In this document: positions 58,279 through 64,000 of the stretch, one piece after another
Position numbering within the stretch: the first letter of the stretch is position 1
How the letters are laid out: each line of letters starts with the position of its first letter
Source of the DNA: Liquidambar formosana
Taxonomy: Eukaryota; Streptophyta; Magnoliopsida; Saxifragales; Altingiaceae
Reading direction: 5' to 3'
Assembly: GCA_039720395.1 (NCBI GenBank)
Contig: CM077826.1
Coordinates: forward strand, 33,228,810 to 33,292,809
Length of the DNA stretch: 64,000 bases
Notes under the pieces: generated by a model
The model's input: the letters and a program-made list of their open reading frames with translations, nothing else
The model's database searches: none
What the model was told of the DNA's origin: nothing
Translations under genes and position numbers: made by a program

Positions 58279-60322
58279 ATGACGACTTCTGTGAAGAACA
58301 ACTTCTTGCCTCCAGGGCTCGTCTCGAATCTCCAAGAAGTCCTTCTTAGCAGAAAGGGAAGCGGCGAAGGTGAAGAAGAACAGTCTAAGAAGAGTGATGA
58401 ATCCACTGAACCGTCCTTCTTCTACTTCTCCTTCCGATACAGTTGTTCCTAATTCGGATAAAGATTCTTTGAAGCCTGTTGTGTTAGTCACAAATGGTGA
58501 TGGGATTGAGTCCCCGGGACTTACATGCCTCGTCGAAGCTCTGGTTCGTGATGGCCTCTGCAATGTTCATGTCTGCGCTCCACAATCGTGGGTTCTCTCT
58601 AATTTTCCATTTTTTTGTTGGCTATTTTTGTTTTATGTTGATTTTGCCATCGGTATGTGGGGTTCTGTGTAATTTTGCACTCTTTTTATTTTTTTTTTAA
58701 TTTTATTTGGTTGATTTTTTCATTTGGGTATATGGGTTTTGGTTTGGTTTTTTTATCGGTTTTTTTTTTTTTGGGGGGGGGGGGGGGTTTGGTTTGAGAT
58801 TTAGTAGGTTATTAATTTTGTGAATTTTTGTTTAGGGATAAATCCGTGTCAGGCCATTCAGTGACGCTTCAAGAAACAGTTTCTGTGAGTTCAGCTGAAA
58901 TTAATGGGGCCACGGCATATGAAGTTTCGGGTAAGATTCCATTTACTTGTTTCTCTTGTTCATTTTTTGATTCCCAAGTTGTTGCAAATTGTTTTTGATG
59001 AATTGGGATTTGGGATTGATTGAATGGTTATGCATTTGGTGAAATTGAACCACTTTAAGTTATTGACTTCGAAGGTGTTAGGTTCTGTGATATTGATATT
59101 GTTTTATGCTTGTAAGATAGTGTAAATTGTAGCTTCAAGGTTATCTTTCTTGATAATGGTAGTATAGTTTGCAATATTACATTAATTTGATGTGGCTTTG
59201 AGTCTTATTCATGGTTGTAATAGTAGTAGGCTTTGGTATTGATTCTTTTTTTCAGGGACTCCTGTGGATTGTGTCTCATTAGCATTATCTGGGGCACTGT
59301 TTTCTTGGTCAAAGCCTCTGCTGGTATGCATTTATATGCTGTCACAGAGATTGTAGATGGATTTTGTTCCAATCATTTATTGAGGATTAATATTATCTGA
59401 TTTGATATTTCAGGTAATTAGTGGAATTAACAGGGGATCAAGTTGTGGTCATCATATGTAAGTGCTTTTCTTTTTGCATTATAGCACCCTTGTTGTGGTT
59501 CTTCGTGTTTCACAATTATTATTGTCATTATTTCAATGTAGTGCCTTTCCAAAAGAAGAAGAAGAAGAAGAAGAAGTAGAAGTAGACATTGACAATGCCT
59601 TTGATGCAATCATATGCTAACGTGTCTTTTATTGCTACCTTCACACCCTTTTTGGACTTTGTTGCCATGACTCAATAATCTCAACTAGTCTTTTCCCATG
59701 TTGTCGCCATTTGTTGCTCAACCTCTCACATGTGTGTGTGTGTGTATATATATATATTAAATTCTATCACTACTATAACCAACTTCTTTTCTTGTTCAGC
59801 TTCTAATCTCGTCTCCAATCGGTCTAGCCTTTTAAATCATATATTAATTTGTGAAGTTTGCCTGAATGTGTTTCTCTCACCAATTTTTGTTAGATCTGTT
59901 AATGTGTTGGGCTGAGGTTGATTTATTATTATTTTTTTCACTTGTTCTAGCCCTCTTTTGAAGGCTAAGTTCATTTATATACTTGAGAATCTTCCAGGTT
60001 TTACTCAGGTGTTGTTGCTGGAGCTAGAGAGGCATTGATTTGCGGTGTGCCATCTATTTCGATATCACTGAATTGGTGAGTTGATGATCTTTTGTTAGAT
60101 GGAATTTAATCATTGGTTTGTCGCAATTACTGAAATGTGTGCTGTGTTGGCATTTTAATTTATTTTAGGAAGAAGGATGAAAGTCAAGAAAGTGATTTTA
60201 AGGATGCAGTCACTGTTTGTTTACCATTAATAAATGCAGCTATAAGAGATATAGAGAAAGGAAATTTCCCCAAAAGTTGCTCACTGAATATAGAAATTCC
60301 CACATCGCCTTCAGCAAACAAG
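58279..60322 (+). CDS. SurE-like 5'-nucleotidase/phosphatase, 3' exons missing, exon 1 frameshift
   Basis: Six visible exons: 58279-58587, 58836-58930, 59256-59323, 59414-59457, 59998-60075 and 60169-60322, all GT-AG. The ATG at 58279 opens MTTSVKNNFLPPGLVSNLQ, similar to the N-terminus I recall for plant SurE homologues. After residue ~47 an extra base near 58421-58424 shifts the frame; without it the reading enters KPVVLVTNGDGIESPGL. SurE family signatures follow: DKSVSGHSVTL, SGTPVDCVSLAL, VISGINRGSSCGHH, FYSGVVAGAREALICGVPS and SISLNW. SurE proteins are metal-dependent phosphatases acting on nucleoside monophosphates; the usual TNDDG metal motif reads TNGDG here, the SGIN Asn is kept. Visible coding covers about 249 codons and ends at NK|gtctgc; the C-terminal part (expected ~130 residues) is not found before 64000. 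Confidence 0.88.
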
Positions 60323-63300
60323 GTCTGCGTCTTTGAAGTATTTCACTATGAATATTGGCTGTTTTATAATCAATTTTTTTATACATTGATAAAATGCTTG
60401 CTAGCTTCAGGTCACAAGTGCTATATATTTTATAATAACGGATTTTGTTATACATAATCTCCCTTATATCATACAAGTATTCTTTCCTGTACAGTCATTG
60501 CTTTCTCTGCATTATATGTTGATATATTTAGGGTGTGTTTTGAAGCCGTCTCAAGGAAAGATGTCTTCTACCTGACTATTTAGGCCCTAAATTTTAGGGA
60601 ACGGTGAAGGTGGCTGGATTAGTGGATCACAATGATTCCAAAATAGGTAACACACTGCCATTTTTTCTAGAAAATGGGAGTGCTAGCAAGAAATCTTATA
60701 TGTCATGGTAGTTTACGAAGGTTGTAGCCTGTTGGAAGTAATCTATTTCTATATCATAATATTATAATAATTTTTAAAAAAATCAATAATATCTAAATTT
60801 TAACATGGAAAATTAAACTTTACTCCTTTCAAATTTGGTCCATTTTCAATTTATCCCCTTAGAAAATTACACTGTGCCCCTTCAGTTACATGTGGATAGG
60901 TTGTTAGCCGTTGATTTCACTTCTCTTCCTTGTATGGAAAGGGGTATAGTGCCAATGTTTGAAAATATGGGGGCACTTTGTAGCCCAAAAAAAGAATATA
61001 TAGGGGTCTTAGTGAAAATGGGTCAAGCTTGAAGGAGGTAAGGTTTATTTATCCCAAATTAATATTTTGAGTAAAGAAGAAAAGTCATTGATCAAAAAAA
61101 ACAAAGAGGTAAAGACAAGTTAATTTTGTGTAAAGCCTACATAGAAATTATTACTTTTCAAAATTCATCAGAAGAGTAGTTAATATTTAGTTTTCCCTGG
61201 GGAAAAAAAAAAAAAAATTAGATAAGCTTCAAATTTAAATCAATGCATGGTTATTGCATGCATTGTTTTCCACTTAAGATCATAAACTATTTTGGAGATG
61301 GAAAATTTTAGTCTCTTGAACACTTGATGTTGCCTCTGTTGCTCATATTCGAAAAATATAGAAAGACATAAAATAAAAATTGAAGTTCTCTCATGTGGAC
61401 ATGTGGTATGGGAGATCAAATAAAAATTGAAGTTCTCTCATGTGGTGTGGGAGATCTTTTAAGGCAGATGTTGGAGTTGCATTTCTTCCCAAATGGGATT
61501 ACTAAGCTGTAACGTTAGTCTCAGTGCGACATTAAAGCCTGACTTGAACTTTCTAAATATCCCAGATTCATGGAAGCTCCTGTAAGGAATTGTCACCATA
61601 TGGGTTTATCATAATAATGAATTTAGGTTATTTCTGTTTTGTTTTGTAAGCTTTTTACTTCACATAGTTTTGGATTTTATGTTATCTGGACCCTTCTAGT
61701 TACTTGAAGGTACCTATACTTGCATGATACAGTATGGAAAAATGTTGTATGTGTAGGACAATATTCTGTGTATAAAAAGGTTGGTGTCCTGCATCTGATG
61801 GAATAATGGGAATAGGAGGTGGTATAGGAAAAGAAAAAATGCCATTTGCATCTACGGCTCGCTTGCCAAAGTCCAGCAGTTTGCCAAAGTTCTTTGGTTA
61901 CTGAAGCTGCAGATAACCATCTGATTTGAATGCAGAGTTTGACCCTTTGTGTGTGTCACTATTACTGCCAAGATTTAGAGAAGAAGTGTTTGATTGAAAA
62001 CACTTCTTATTTCAACCTTCTTTTAGATGCCTCCTCTGGTATATTTTAATTTCCATGTAAACAATAATCATTTGGTATTATTAAACCCTCATCATACTAG
62101 CCAGATATTTATTCAAGCACGTCCTTAGCACACCATTATCGTAATATAACGTCATCTTGTTTAATATAATATGACACGTGTGCATCCGTATGTGTGTTTG
62201 TGGGTCCACGCACTTTAATCCAAGCTTTGGACCTTCAATCTAGCATGTTTTGAATATTGTGGGCCTAATCGGTCTGATTCCTGGACAAAATCCTGCTATC
62301 AACATGCATACTCAAGTTCATGTAAAATATCAATCTTGAAATACCACACTCTACTGTTAAAATTGCTCGATTTCATGAAAATTGGGTTGAAAGTGACTAT
62401 CCATGAGGAAGCCATGGTCCTAAGTTCAACTCTCGCTAAACCCTTTGGGGCCACCCACATAAGGTTTCATGGTTTTCATGGGTCTTGGACTCAGCTGGTC
62501 CTCATTGGTTGTGGGGTCTTATATTTGACCCAGGGTTTGCCAATAGGGCTTCCTCGTTATATAAAAAAAGTGACTAATTGATTTGGAACAAATGATTATT
62601 TTTATTTTACAGAGAACTTCTCTTTTCGTGTCATTTTATTTGATTAAAATATTGTGCAAAGTTATAAACCAGCCTAAATAGTGAATATATTTGATTAGAA
62701 TATTGTGCAAAGTTATCGACCAGCCCTCAGACAGTGAATAAATAATTCCTTGTTCAAAATTGTTTATTAGTTAATATAGGTTTGCAGCACTTATGTTTCA
62801 GTATAAAAAGTTCTGGAAATAAGATAAGTAAAGGCTCAGAAATTTCTTCTTCATTGCTCATTAAAAATATATATATATATATATATATATATAAGTAAAG
62901 GCTCAGAGTTTGGGCCTTCCAAAATCACCTTTGGTTGAATTTTTGTGTAGTGGCTGTTATTTGTTAAATCACTGTCAGGATGAAGATGCAACAAAAAGTG
63001 CTTATAAAAAATAAATAAATAAATAAAATAAAATAAAAATGAAGATGCAACAAAAATGAAGACTAAAAAATTTCTGTATATAATATGTGGGGGGCAAAAT
63101 AATCCAGGATTTTTTTGAAAAAAGAAAGTAAAATCACAGGTAGTTTGTCAGCTTTTAGAGGTGGGGTTTAGTGGAGAAGAGGCTTTGCAAGAAAACCTTG
63201 GTTTTTATCTTTCTTTATTTTTGCACATTGAAGATGATGATCATCAATGGTTTCCACAAAATATTTTATCATAAATAACACATTGTTAATATTTCTTTGA

Positions 63301-64000
63301 TATTGAGGTCTAGCTTGCACAAGTGGTTTTAAAACTGCTGAAGAGGGATCGCTTTACTAACTGCCTAGTGGTTATCATAGAAATTTTTTTGGAATCTTTA
63401 ATATCTTTTTGGGATGCTCTATTTGGTGCTTAGTAATTATTGCAAAATTTTTATGAAGGGGTGATCATCTTGAATGCAGATTATTGAAGTGAAATATGGT
63501 AGGAAAGATCCTAGCTACTCATATGTTATCTTCTGTATGGCTAGATCGCTCTGATAGTGTTATTTACTTGCTCTTACTTTTTGTTTTGTACTCTGATGTT
63601 GTGGAGGACGAGTTGCAACTTTAAGCCTAAAGGCATGCCACATGCCTCTTGTCATATTAGGTTCATTTTATTCCTTCATGCATGTAGTGGTCCTTTGAAT
63701 TTTGATGCTTATTCCAAGGGAGAGTATGTGAATAGTGTCTTGAAAACAAATTCTCTTTTGTCCTGAGGGTGTAGTGAGGCCAGAAAGCATGTGCCATGAT
63801 TTTTTGCTTATAGCAGCCTCTACCCAAGGGGTATATCTTATGTAGAATCTTCTTCCCACTAGTTGGATATGGTGTCCTACAATGTATAGATATGGTGTCT
63901 TTGAATCCAGTTTCCCTGGTGATAATCAATTGAGGGGATGCATTGTTTGGACCTTTGATGTCATGTACAACAGTACAAGATTTGCCTGTGTTTCTTTCCA
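60323..64000. other. Probable long intron 6 of the SurE gene
   Basis: No downstream SurE exon is recognisable. Contents: (TA)n at 62869-62893, an A/T-rich repeat near 63008-63035, and a short block at 62420-62440 (TCCTAAGTTCAACTCTCGC) that resembles a SINE B box but lacks an A box. Reading frames at 60835-61032, 62336-62581 and 63557-63929 have no recognised domain. Confidence 0.5.

Noticed and set aside
62336..62581. Possible SINE or gene fragment with a TTCAACTCTCGC B-box-like block
   Set aside because: No A box, poly-A tail or flanking duplication could be found.

Overview
The window is nuclear DNA of a flowering plant, most likely a eudicot with a repeat-rich genome. Evidence: split genes with GT-AG introns and clear plant homologues, AT-rich spacers full of (TA)n and poly-T tracts, tRNA-derived SINEs, MITEs, and long solo LTRs carrying matched target-site duplications. 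The species cannot be read from the sequence. There is no operon structure, CRISPR array or bacterial content.

Three host genes are supported. An hnRNP-type RNA-binding protein (two RRMs plus a Gly/Tyr-rich tail) lies on the minus strand at 11728-17438 in six exons; its last exon has two apparent +1 frameshifts. A forkhead-associated (FHA) domain protein with an acidic C-terminus lies on the minus strand at 21177-23931, in two exons, intact at 318 aa. A SurE-like 5'-nucleotidase/phosphatase starts at 58279 on the plus strand; six exons are visible to 60322, the remaining 3' exons are not found in the window, and exon 1 has one apparent +1 frameshift.

Most of the rest is mobile DNA. 1-1420: a decayed pararetrovirus- or retroelement-like ORF tail followed by tandem repeats and a TATA promoter. 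2664-8453: a TIR element whose interior was hit by two solo LTRs at or beside a central palindrome. 9.0-10.4 kb: a SINE and a hAT-like non-autonomous element. 24.1-27.3 kb: a GC-rich solo LTR, a LINE fragment and an LTR fragment. 27.3-32.2 kb: an inverted LTR with a chimeric edge, then a truncated Copia pol. 32.6-45.5 kb: a solo LTR (TSD CTTAG) split by an almost complete 10.1-kb Copia element of the SIRE/Maximus type (34817-44912, TSD CTTAG) with LTRs, PBS, gag, pol, an extra ORF and PPT, all coding parts broken by stops. 46.3-53.5 kb: a large foldback repeat, a SINE, MITEs and another solo LTR. 53-57 kb: Micron-like elements in (TA)n, two of them forming a 390-bp palindrome.

The genes show no evident functional linkage beyond ordinary neighbourhood. 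The points most worth following are structural: arrays of a perfect 16-bp palindrome in the Copia LTRs and spacer, a stem-loop conserved in three copies of one LTR family, LTR insertion at a palindrome centre, the head-to-head Micron-like pair, and +1 indels in two host genes that may be sequencing or assembly errors.
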